The notes under the pieces were generated by a model. The model saw only the letters and a list, made by a program, of their open reading frames with translations. It was not told the origin of the DNA and searched no databases. DNA of 64,000 nucleotides from assembly GCF_003116015.1 (NCBI RefSeq), contig NZ_LGQZ01000027.1, forward strand, positions 158,484 to 222,483. Direction: 5' to 3'. Shown here in pieces: positions 19,457 to 26,189 of this stretch. The DNA is from Azospirillum sp. TSO22-1. Its GTDB lineage: Bacteria > Pseudomonadota > Alphaproteobacteria > Azospirillales > Azospirillaceae. A program made the position numbers and the translations under genes. Positions within the stretch are counted from its first letter, which is position 1. Each line of letters starts with the position of its first letter.

Positions 19457-20167
19457 GTGCCAAGCAGAGCGGTTCCGGCCGGCCGGCGGCTCGCCGCCTG
19501 GGCGGTGCACGGGTTTACCGCGTTCGGTGCCGTGCTGGGCTTCGCAGCGCTGATGGCGGCGGGGCAGGGGGAGGCGGCGGCGTGCTTCGCCTTCCTCGGG
19601 CTGGCGCTGGTGGTGGACGGCGTCGACGGCACCTTCGCCCGCTCGCTGCGGGTGAAGGAGGCGCTGCCGGGCATCGACGGCGCGGTGCTCGATCTGGTGA
19701 TCGACTATCTGACCTACGTGCTGGTGCCGGCGGTGTTCGTCGTGTGGTTCGACCTGCTGCCGCGCGGCCTCGCCATGCCGGCGGCGGCGTGGATGCTGGT
19801 GACGTCGCTGTACTGCTTCGCCAACACCGGGATGAAGAGCGCCGACCATTACTTCGTCGGCTTCCCGGCGATCTGGAACGTGGTGGTGCTGTGCCTGTGG
19901 CTGCTGCGCCTGGGGCCGACGGTCAACGCTGCGGTGATCGCCGCGCTGGGCGTGCTGACCTTCATCCCGGTAAAGTTCCTGCACCCGCTGCGGGTGCGCG
20001 CGCTGCTGCCGCTGAACGCGCTGGCCACCGCGGCGTGGCTGGTATCGGCGGCGTGGCTGGTCGCCATCCACCCGGAACGCCCGGTGCTGCCCTTCGTGGT
20101 GTGGCTGGCGGCGGGCGCGTACTACGTCGGCGTCAGCGCGTGGCGGACGGTGCGCGGCGCGGCCTGA
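19457..20167 (+). CDS. pcs: Phosphatidylcholine synthase
   Basis: 236-residue integral membrane CDP-alcohol phosphatidyltransferase that condenses choline with CDP-diacylglycerol to give phosphatidylcholine. The family motif DG-x2-AR-(x)-G-x3-D-x3-D is seen as DGTFARSLRV...GIDGAVLDLVID, with the longer AR-to-G spacing characteristic of Pcs compared with other members. About eight hydrophobic segments are visible. The start is GTG at 19457, four bases after the glcF stop, with GGAG inside glcF as ribosome site, so translation is probably coupled to glcF. Stop codons of pcs and the convergent ParA-like gene are two bases apart. Confidence 0.9.
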   Translation: MPSRAVPAGRRLAAWAVHGFTAFGAVLGFAALMAAGQGEAAACFAFLGLALVVDGVDGTFARSLRVKEALPGIDGAVLDLVIDYLTYVLVPAVFVVWFDLLPRGLAMPAAAWMLVTSLYCFANTGMKSADHYFVGFPAIWNVVVLCLWLLRLGPTVNAAVIAALGVLTFIPVKFLHPLRVRALLPLNALATAAWLVSAAWLVAIHPERPVLPFVVWLAAGAYYVGVSAWRTVRGAA

Positions 20168-20169
20168 GA

Positions 20170-20853
20170 TCAGGCGCCTTGGCGCAGGATCTCGGTGGCC
20201 AGCGTCTGCATCTCCGCTGCTGCCTGGGTGCGCTTGGCGGCCTCGGTGACCGACAGGCCGGTCAGCAGCGTGCCGGCGTAGGCCGTGCGGTTGCCGATCT
20301 GCGCCTCGGCCAGTTCGATGTCGGGCGGGTTCACCAGCTCGCGTACCTTCCCGATCAGCTCGTCGGCCAGCTTGGCGCGCGGCGGTACGCGGTTGAGCAC
20401 CAGGAACAGGCGGCGCTTCTCCTGCTTGGCCAGGTCGAGGGTGGGCTGCACCGCCCACAGGTCCATCGGGCTGGGCTGCACCGGGGCGACGACGAGGCTG
20501 GCGGCGCGTACGGCGATGCGGGCCTCGGTCTGGGCGTGCGGCGGGCTGTCGATGACCACCACGTCGTGGTCGCGGGCCAGCTTCTCCACCTCCGCCTGGG
20601 TGCGCCAGCCGGTGATCTGCACGTGGGTGAAGCCGGGCTGGCCGTCGGTGGCCTCGCTGCGCACCTCGAACCAGCGGGTCAGGCTGCCCTGCGGGTCGAT
20701 GTCCACCGTGGCGACCTTGTAGCCGAGCTGCATCCAGGCGATGGCCAGATGCGCGACCAGCGTGGTCTTGCCGGCTCCGCCCTTCTGCTGCGCCACGGTG
20801 AAGACCTTGCCCGCCATGCCCGCACCCATCATTTTGTTCTGTATTGCGCGCAT
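20170..20853 (-). CDS. ParA/MinD-family ATPase, orphan
   Basis: 227 residues. Deviant Walker A QQKGGAGKTTL (about 21-31), DIDPQGSLTRW as the A' motif, and Walker B-like DVVVIDSPPHAQTEARIA. Proteins of this type position cargo or plasmids by ATP-driven dimerisation. No parB or cargo gene is adjacent, and the gene is convergent with pcs and divergent from tsaC. The start could be ATG at 20853 or one of the following Met codons (residues 8, 9 or 13); no site has a strong ribosome-binding sequence. Confidence 0.82.
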   Translation of the reverse strand: MRAIQNKMMGAGMAGKVFTVAQQKGGAGKTTLVAHLAIAWMQLGYKVATVDIDPQGSLTRWFEVRSEATDGQPGFTHVQITGWRTQAEVEKLARDHDVVVIDSPPHAQTEARIAVRAASLVVAPVQPSPMDLWAVQPTLDLAKQEKRRLFLVLNRVPPRAKLADELIGKVRELVNPPDIELAEAQIGNRTAYAGTLLTGLSVTEAAKRTQAAAEMQTLATEILRQGA

Positions 20854-20929
20854 CCCTCATAGCCGTTGAGGCGAGTCCGCGCAACCGGACGCTTTGACTT
20901 CCCGCCCCGATCCGCCTAAAAGCCGCACC

Positions 20930-21901
20930 GTGAGCACGCAACGCCCCGAAATCCTGCATCCGAACGCCGCCGCCCTCCAAAAGGCGGGCACGCTGCTGCG
21001 CGCCGGCGAGCTGGTGGCCTTCCCGACCGAGACGGTGTACGGCCTGGGCGGCGACGCGACCAGCGAGGCCGCCGTCGCGGCGATCTTCGCCGCCAAGGGC
21101 CGGCCGCAGTTCAACCCGCTGATCGTGCACGTGCCGGACGCGGCGTCGGCCGAGCGGATCGCCGTCTTCGACGAGCGCGCCGAGGCGGTGGCCGAGCAGT
21201 TCTGGCCCGGCCCGCTGACGCTGGTGCTGCGGCGGCGGGACGAGGCCGGGCTGTCGCTGCTGGTCTCGGCCGGGCTCGACACCGTGGCGGTGCGCGTCCC
21301 CAACCACCCCATCGGCCAAGCGCTGCTGAAGGCCGCCGGCCGGCCCGTCGCCGCGCCGAGCGCCAACCGCTCCGGCGCGGTCAGCCCGACCACGCCGATG
21401 CACGTGGTGGAGAGCCTGGGCGAGAGGGTTGCCGCCGTGCTGGCCGGCGGGCGCTGCCCGGTCGGATTGGAGTCGACGGTGCTCGACCTGTCCGGCGAGA
21501 CGCCGGTGCTGCTGCGCCCCGGCGCCGTGCTGCGCGAGGAGATCGAGCGGTTGATCGGCCCGATCCTGGTGTCGTCCGGCGACCCGGACGCGCCGAAGTC
21601 GCCGGGGCAGCTCGCCAGCCACTACGCGCCGCGGGCGTCGGTGCGCCTGAACGCGCACGGCGCCGAAGACGACGAGGCGCTGCTGAGCTTCGGCCCTGAC
21701 CGCTTCGTGCGCGGTGGCCGGGAGAAGCTGAACCTGTCGCTGGAGGGCGACCTCAACGAGGCGGCGGCCAACCTGTTCCACCACCTGCGGGCGCTGGACA
21801 AGCCGGGTGTGCGGGCCATCGCCGTGATGCCGATCCCGGAGGAGGGATTGGGAGTCGCGATCAACGACCGGCTGCGCCGGGCGGCGGCGCCGCGGGGCTG
21901 A
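20930..21901 (+). CDS. tsaC: L-threonylcarbamoyladenylate synthase (Sua5/YrdC/TsaC)
   Basis: 323 residues counted from GTG at 20930; a TTG at 20894 is the upstream alternative. It makes threonylcarbamoyl-AMP from Thr, bicarbonate and ATP for the t6A37 modification of tRNAs. The YrdC domain covers residues 1-190 (AFPTETVYGLGGDA, FWPGPLTLVL, VAAPSANRSGAVSPT), followed by SPGQLASHYAPR and a Sua5 domain up to the end, so it is the long Sua5 type. The window has no other t6A genes. Confidence 0.92.
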   Translation: MSTQRPEILHPNAAALQKAGTLLRAGELVAFPTETVYGLGGDATSEAAVAAIFAAKGRPQFNPLIVHVPDAASAERIAVFDERAEAVAEQFWPGPLTLVLRRRDEAGLSLLVSAGLDTVAVRVPNHPIGQALLKAAGRPVAAPSANRSGAVSPTTPMHVVESLGERVAAVLAGGRCPVGLESTVLDLSGETPVLLRPGAVLREEIERLIGPILVSSGDPDAPKSPGQLASHYAPRASVRLNAHGAEDDEALLSFGPDRFVRGGREKLNLSLEGDLNEAAANLFHHLRALDKPGVRAIAVMPIPEEGLGVAINDRLRRAAAPRG

Positions 21902-21976
21902 CCGCCGCGGGGATCGCGTGGGCCGGGAAGCGGCCCGATGGTGTCAGGATTTTCCGTCACGGCTGAACGAACGGGC

Positions 21977-21999
21977 GGGGCCGGCCTGCCGCCGGCCCC
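21977..21999. terminator. Hairpin between convergent tsaC and 22017-22379 gene
   Basis: GGGGCCGGC-CTGCC-GCCGGCCCC is a perfect 9-base stem located between two convergent genes. It lacks a long T-run, so it is only a probable bidirectional terminator. Confidence 0.5.
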
Positions 22000-22016
22000 G
22001 TTCCAGTCCGATGCCG

Positions 22017-22379
22017 TCAGTGGACGGAGTTGTTGAAGTCCTTGGCGGAGAACTGCGAGGGCATCGCGGTCACCTCGCTCGCGCGCGGGCTGACGGACAG
22101 GCCCAGTTCCCCGCGGGCGAAGTTCAGGTACGACTGCGCCGCGTCGGTCCGGCCCTGACGGGACAGGTCGCGGGCGATCTGCAGGTGGCGCTCGACCGTC
22201 AGGCGCTCCTCCTGGCCGATCCCGCCGGGGATGTGATTGCGCACGGCGTCGGCGGCCTCGCTCAACTGGCTCTCGAAGGACTGGTCGGTGCCGGCCGTCT
22301 GCGCGGCGGCGAAGCCGGTCCCCGAGGCGAGAAGCAGCGTCGAGAACAGAAGGGTGGCCGTCGTGTTGCGAATGCTCAT
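22017..22379 (-). CDS. Hypothetical secreted protein
   Basis: 120 residues with a Sec signal peptide (MSIRNTTATLLFSTLLLASG, cleavage near AAA). The mature part is short, helical and polar with no recognised domain (QSFESQLSEAADAVRNH, then AQSYLNFARGELGL). The start at 22379 is supported by AAGGAA eight bases upstream; the frame runs 26 codons further up without a better signal. Two TetR-like operators lie 114-190 bases upstream, in the gap shared with the divergent FAD dehydrogenase, and could control it. Confidence 0.7.
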   Translation of the reverse strand: MSIRNTTATLLFSTLLLASGTGFAAAQTAGTDQSFESQLSEAADAVRNHIPGGIGQEERLTVERHLQIARDLSRQGRTDAAQSYLNFARGELGLSVSPRASEVTAMPSQFSAKDFNNSVH

Positions 22380-22492
22380 GGCTTGTTTCCTTGATCGAGT
22401 TGGGGCGTGCACCGTCGGGTGCAGGGCCTTCATGAGGCTGGCCGCTTCGTCCCTCATGGCGGGGTCGGCGGGAGCCCTTGGGTCTAAAAATT

Positions 22493-22511
22493 GAACTGAA
22501 CCGTTCAGTTC
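22493..22511. promoter_or_regulatory. TetR-like operator copy 1
   Basis: GAACTGAAC-C-GTTCAGTTC is a perfect 9-base inverted repeat around a single base. It has the length and symmetry of a TetR-family operator but differs from the 5642-5661 operator (ACTGAAC/GTTCAGT arms versus ACTGAC/GTCAGT). Confidence 0.7.
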
Positions 22512-22554
22512 ATGTGAGGAACATGCTCTCGACCCATCGCCTCGTCAAGACTAA

Positions 22555-22569
22555 ACTGAACCGTTCAGT
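22555..22569. promoter_or_regulatory. TetR-like operator copy 2
   Basis: ACTGAAC-C-GTTCAGT repeats the core of copy 1 exactly; its centre is 60 bases away. No TetR gene is adjacent, so the regulator must be encoded elsewhere. Confidence 0.7.
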
Positions 22570-22719
22570 GTGATTTTTCCGTGGTAGCCCGGATGGGTGC
22601 GGCCGGCGCGCGGCGGTCTCCGGCTCTGCAAGGCTGGGTTGGGCCGCGCTGCGCTTGGCCCGACCTGCGAACTCCGCTAGTTTGCGCGTCCGCACTGTCT
22701 CAGCCCGGATCCGACGCCC

Positions 22720-24129
22720 ATGACCGCCCTTCTCGACCGCATCCGTTCCATCGTGGGTCCCAACGGCCTGCTCACCGATCCGGCGGACATGGCGCCGTAC
22801 CTTGCCGAGTGGCGCGGGCGCTTCAAGGGCAACAGCCCGGCGGTGGTGCGCCCGGCCTCGACCGAGGAGGTGGCCGCGGTGGTCAAGGCGTGCGCCGAGG
22901 CGGGGCAGCCCATCGTGCCGCAGGGCGGCAACACCTCGCTGGTCGGCGGCTCCATCCCCTACGAGGCGGGGACGGAGATCGTGCTGAGCCTGTCGCGCAT
23001 GAACCGCATCCGCGACCTCGACCCGTTGAACTACACCATGACCGCCGAGGCCGGCGTCGTGCTGAAGACCGCGCAGGAGGCCGCCAAGGACCAGGACCGC
23101 CTGCTGCCCATGAGCCTGGGTGCGGAGGGCACCTGCCAGGTCGGCGGCCTGATCTCCACCAACGCCGGCGGCATCAACGTGCTGCGCTACGGCAACATGC
23201 GCGACCTCGTGCTGGGGCTGGAGGTGGTGCTGCCGGACGGGCGGGTGTGGAACGGCCTGCGCCGGCTGCGCAAGAACAACACCGGCTACGACCTCAAGCA
23301 CCTGTTCATCGGCGGCGAGGGCACGCTGGGCATCATCACCGCCGCGGTGCTGAAGCTCTACCCGCGGCCGCGGCAGGTGGAGACGGCGTTCGTCGCCGTG
23401 CCGGACCCGGAGTCCGCCATCGCGCTGCTGGCGCGGCTGCGCGCGGCGTCGGGCGACGCCGTGGCGGCGTACGAGCTGATGTCGCGCCGTTGCCTGGAGT
23501 TCGCGCTGAAGCACGTCGCCGGCACGGTGGACCCGCTGTCCGAGCCGTCGCCGTGGTACGTGCTGACCGAGCTGACCGCCGGCACGCAGTCCGACGCCTT
23601 CCGCGAGAACTTCGAGGCGGCGCTGGGCGAGGCGTTCGAGGCCGGGCTGGCCACCGACGCGACGCTGGCGGCGAGCGAGAGTCAGGCCAACCAGCTGTGG
23701 TTCATCCGCGAGGCCATCGTCGAGGCGCAGAAGTTCGAGGGCGGCTCGATCAAGAACGACGTGTCGATCCCGGTGAGCCGCGTCGCCGAGTTCCTTGGGA
23801 AGGCGACGGCGGCGGTCGAGGCGGCGTGCCAGGGCATCCGCGCCACGCCCTTCGGTCACGTCGGCGACGGCAACATCCACTTCAACCTCAGCCAGCCCGA
23901 AGGCGCCGACACGGCGTCCTACATGGAGCGCTGGGAGGAGATCACCCACCTCGTCAACGGGATCGTGCTGGAGCTGGACGGTTCCATCTCGGCCGAGCAC
24001 GGGGTGGGGCGGTTCAAGAAGGACGACATGCCGCACATCAAGAGCCCGGTGGAACTGGACCTGATGCGCGCGGTGAAGGCGGCGGTGGATCCCAAGGGGA
24101 TCATGAATCCAGGGAAACTGCTGCCGTAG
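22720..24129 (+). CDS. FAD-binding oxidoreductase, D-2-hydroxyglutarate/D-lactate dehydrogenase type
   Basis: 469 residues of the VAO/PCMH flavoprotein family. FAD-binding stretch VPQGGNTSLVGGSIP (about 70-84), GGLISTNAGGINVLRYGNMR, GYDLKHLFIGGEGTLGII, metal/substrate motif GHVGDGNIHFNLSQP and the C-terminal AEHGVGRFKKDDM and NPGKLLP. Length and single-subunit layout fit D-2-hydroxyglutarate or D-lactate dehydrogenases that feed electrons to ETF or quinone. It is distinct from the three-subunit GlcDEF oxidase nearby. Its promoter region carries twin TetR-like operators. Confidence 0.88.
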   Translation: MTALLDRIRSIVGPNGLLTDPADMAPYLAEWRGRFKGNSPAVVRPASTEEVAAVVKACAEAGQPIVPQGGNTSLVGGSIPYEAGTEIVLSLSRMNRIRDLDPLNYTMTAEAGVVLKTAQEAAKDQDRLLPMSLGAEGTCQVGGLISTNAGGINVLRYGNMRDLVLGLEVVLPDGRVWNGLRRLRKNNTGYDLKHLFIGGEGTLGIITAAVLKLYPRPRQVETAFVAVPDPESAIALLARLRAASGDAVAAYELMSRRCLEFALKHVAGTVDPLSEPSPWYVLTELTAGTQSDAFRENFEAALGEAFEAGLATDATLAASESQANQLWFIREAIVEAQKFEGGSIKNDVSIPVSRVAEFLGKATAAVEAACQGIRATPFGHVGDGNIHFNLSQPEGADTASYMERWEEITHLVNGIVLELDGSISAEHGVGRFKKDDMPHIKSPVELDLMRAVKAAVDPKGIMNPGKLLP

Positions 24130-24137
24130 GGAAGATA

Positions 24138-24196
24138 TTGCCCCCACCCCTTACCCCTCCCCCGCTTCGCAGGGGAGGGGTAAGGGGTGGGGGCAA
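24138..24196. repeat. Perfect 25-base inverted repeat (GC-rich hairpin element)
   Basis: Left arm 24138-24162 (starts TTGCCCCCACCCC) and right arm 24172-24196 (ends GGGTGGGGGCAA) are exact complements around CGCTTCGCA. It sits between convergent genes and shares sequence with the element at 8217-8317. It can act as a bidirectional terminator, but the sequence identity between copies marks it as a dispersed repeat. Confidence 0.88.
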
Positions 24197-24209
24197 GTGT
24201 TTGCGCCGC

Positions 24210-25187
24210 CTACGCCGCCTGCCCGAACGGCGTCCGCCCCAGCCCCAGCCCCAGGCCCGTCTCCGCCGTCTGGTCGCCGCGCACCGGCTCGTCGCGCATG
24301 CGGTGGCGCTCCGGCTGGGAAACGGACTTGCGGTTGCCGGGGCGCATGGTGTTGGTCTCCGCCTCGTCCGGCGTCTCCAGCGCGTTCAGCGCCAGGATCT
24401 GGTACATCGACAGCGGCGTGCCGCCGATGGTATGGGCGGAGACGCTCGGCATCTGCGTGGTGAAGCCGTCCGGCATGTCCTGGCGACGCACCCGCTCGGT
24501 CGCCGCCGCGGCCGGCGCACCGCCGATCTCGTCGAAGCGCTTGGCGAAGCGGTCGTAGATCTCCTTCAGCGTCTTGCCGCGGCCGGTCTCCTTGTCGATG
24601 AACACCGCCTTGTTGGCCGCCGCCGCCTCGGGGAACAGGTCCTGCGCCTGCCGGTTCGGGCTGTCGTGCATGGCGTTGAGGAACTTTGCCGCCCCCGCCG
24701 CGCCCAGGAAGTGCGCCATGTACAGCTCGGTCGAGCCGATCTGCCCCTTGTCGACGTTCTCCTTCAGGTAGTCCTGGTTGTCCTTGGTGAACTCGGCGGC
24801 CATGAGGGCGGAGACGTTGGGGTCCTTGCGCAGCTCGAGGATCTTGTTGCGCATCTCCGGGTCGGACACGTAGGGCCGGCCGTCGGAGCGGGTCTGGATG
24901 GCGTTGGCGTACTGGCCCAGGCCGTGGTCGCCGCCGTGCTCCTTCAGCGTGGTCAGCCACGTCGAGTCGATGAACTGGTAGAGGCCGGTGGCGCTGGACG
25001 AGGACGACTTCACGTCGGTGCGGAACCCGCTCTCGGTGGCAGCTTTTTCCATGAGGTAGGCAAAATTGACCCCGGTCTTGGCGCTGGCGTTGCGCACCGC
25101 GGCTTCCACTTCGGCAGGGCCGCGCGGCGTCTTCTGGGCCTGGACGGCCGACTGGGCGGACTGGGCGATGGCGGCGGCGAAGGTCAT
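24210..25187 (-). CDS. Lytic transglycosylase-like protein
   Basis: 325 residues. The N-terminal half has an SLT/lysozyme-like fold: AYLMEKAATESGFRTDVKSS includes the catalytic Glu, followed by SSATGLYQFIDSTWLTTLKE, the conserved GLYQF.. block. ALMAAEFTKDN and STELYMAHFLGAAGAAKFL complete the domain. The C-terminal 100 residues are low complexity and polar. There is no clear signal peptide, only an Ala-rich start, so export is uncertain; flagellar or other specialised secretion is possible. A single gene; the 27-base gap to cdd on the same strand suggests they may be cotranscribed. Confidence 0.8.
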   Translation of the reverse strand: MTFAAAIAQSAQSAVQAQKTPRGPAEVEAAVRNASAKTGVNFAYLMEKAATESGFRTDVKSSSSSATGLYQFIDSTWLTTLKEHGGDHGLGQYANAIQTRSDGRPYVSDPEMRNKILELRKDPNVSALMAAEFTKDNQDYLKENVDKGQIGSTELYMAHFLGAAGAAKFLNAMHDSPNRQAQDLFPEAAAANKAVFIDKETGRGKTLKEIYDRFAKRFDEIGGAPAAAATERVRRQDMPDGFTTQMPSVSAHTIGGTPLSMYQILALNALETPDEAETNTMRPGNRKSVSQPERHRMRDEPVRGDQTAETGLGLGLGRTPFGQAA

Positions 25188-25214
25188 GGCGGCAATCCCT
25201 GCTGGGGTTCGCCC

Positions 25215-26033
25215 CTAGCACTGCAATGGGTGTGCCAGCGCCGTGGTGAAGGGAATGCCGAGCGGGGCGAGCAGCGCACGGGCCGGTTCGGCGTGGCTGG
25301 CCGGGGCGAGGTGCTCGACCAGCGCGGCGGCGGTCACCTCCGCCAGCGCGCGCCCGGCCAGCACCAGCAGCGCCACGGCGCACTGCAGCGGCGGCAGGCC
25401 GGGGTTGAAGGCAGCGTTCTCGGCGTACCGCCCGGGGAACACTGCGCCGTCCACGGTGCGCAGCGCCACGCCGGCGTACGCGCGGGTGTAAGGGGCGTGG
25501 CTGGCGTTCGCGGCGTCCAGCGCCGCGCGCAGCAGCGGGTCGTCGGAGTCGATGGTCAGGCCGTGGTCGGCCGGGTCCATCAGCCCGCCGGCGATGCCGA
25601 GGTCGCGCGGGCCGAAGGCGTCCGGCAGGAGCGCCGACAGCGGTACCGGCTCGCGGCCGGGCAGCAGCAGGGTGGGCGGGTGCGCCAGCTCGTGCAGGAA
25701 CTGCCGGCAGTGGCCGCACGGCGCGGCGGTGACGGCCAGGGACAAGAGCCCACGCTCCCCGTACATCCAGGCGTTGGCGACGGCGCTCTGCTCGGCGTGC
25801 ACCGAGGCGTTGAGCGGCTGGCCGGGGAACTCGATGTTGGCGCCGAGGTAGACCGCGCCCGACAGTCCCTGCGCGACCGCGCCGACCGCGAAGCCCGACA
25901 CCGGCGGGCGGGCGTAGAGCGCCGCCAGCGGCAGCAGGTCCGGCAGCGTTAGGCCCAGGCGCTGCGTCTCGTCCGCCGCGATCACCCCGCGGAAGCCGTC
26001 GCGTTCGGCGATGCCCTCCAGAGCCGGGTCCAT
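25215..26033 (-). CDS. cdd: Cytidine deaminase (two-domain type)
   Basis: 272 residues, like the E. coli dimeric enzyme rather than the short tetrameric form. It deaminates cytidine and deoxycytidine to uridine forms. The catalytic zinc motif is in the first domain: NASVHAEQSAVANAW (HAE) and APCGHCRQFLHEL (PCxxC). The second domain (about 150-272) is the inactive duplicate. The ATG at 26033 is directly preceded by AGAGGCAAAGG. Divergent from the acyl-CoA dehydrogenase gene. Confidence 0.9.
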   Translation of the reverse strand: MDPALEGIAERDGFRGVIAADETQRLGLTLPDLLPLAALYARPPVSGFAVGAVAQGLSGAVYLGANIEFPGQPLNASVHAEQSAVANAWMYGERGLLSLAVTAAPCGHCRQFLHELAHPPTLLLPGREPVPLSALLPDAFGPRDLGIAGGLMDPADHGLTIDSDDPLLRAALDAANASHAPYTRAYAGVALRTVDGAVFPGRYAENAAFNPGLPPLQCAVALLVLAGRALAEVTAAALVEHLAPASHAEPARALLAPLGIPFTTALAHPLQC

Positions 26034-26057
26034 CCTTTGCCTCTTGCGCACTTTATG

Positions 26058-26073
26058 ACGTTTACGTAAAGGT
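26058..26073. promoter_or_regulatory. Palindrome upstream of acyl-CoA dehydrogenase
   Basis: ACGTTTACGTAAAGGT: the inner TTTACGTAAA is a perfect 10-base palindrome and the outer AC/GT also pair. It lies in the 156-base divergent gap between cdd and the acyl-CoA dehydrogenase gene. It resembles sites of MerR-family regulators of acyl-CoA catabolism (LiuR type); that link is inference. Confidence 0.45.
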
Positions 26074-26189
26074 AATACGCTCGGCTGGCGGCCCTGCGCC
26101 AACGGCGTATCGCCAATCACCATACGGCGCGGTATCCTGCCGGGCCACAAGAACAACACCTGCACGGTCTCGGGAGGGCCACGCGTTCC

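Larger units (their letters stand above)
22380..22719. other. 340-base divergent promoter region with twin operators
   Basis: Gap between the secreted-protein gene (minus) and the FAD dehydrogenase gene (plus). Apart from the two palindromes at 22493-22511 and 22555-22569 I see no gene here, and no convincing -35/-10 pair. Confidence 0.6.

Noticed and set aside
22380..22457. Upstream extension of the secreted protein
   Set aside because: It would bury the signal peptide behind 26 polar residues; AAGGAA supports the start at 22379.
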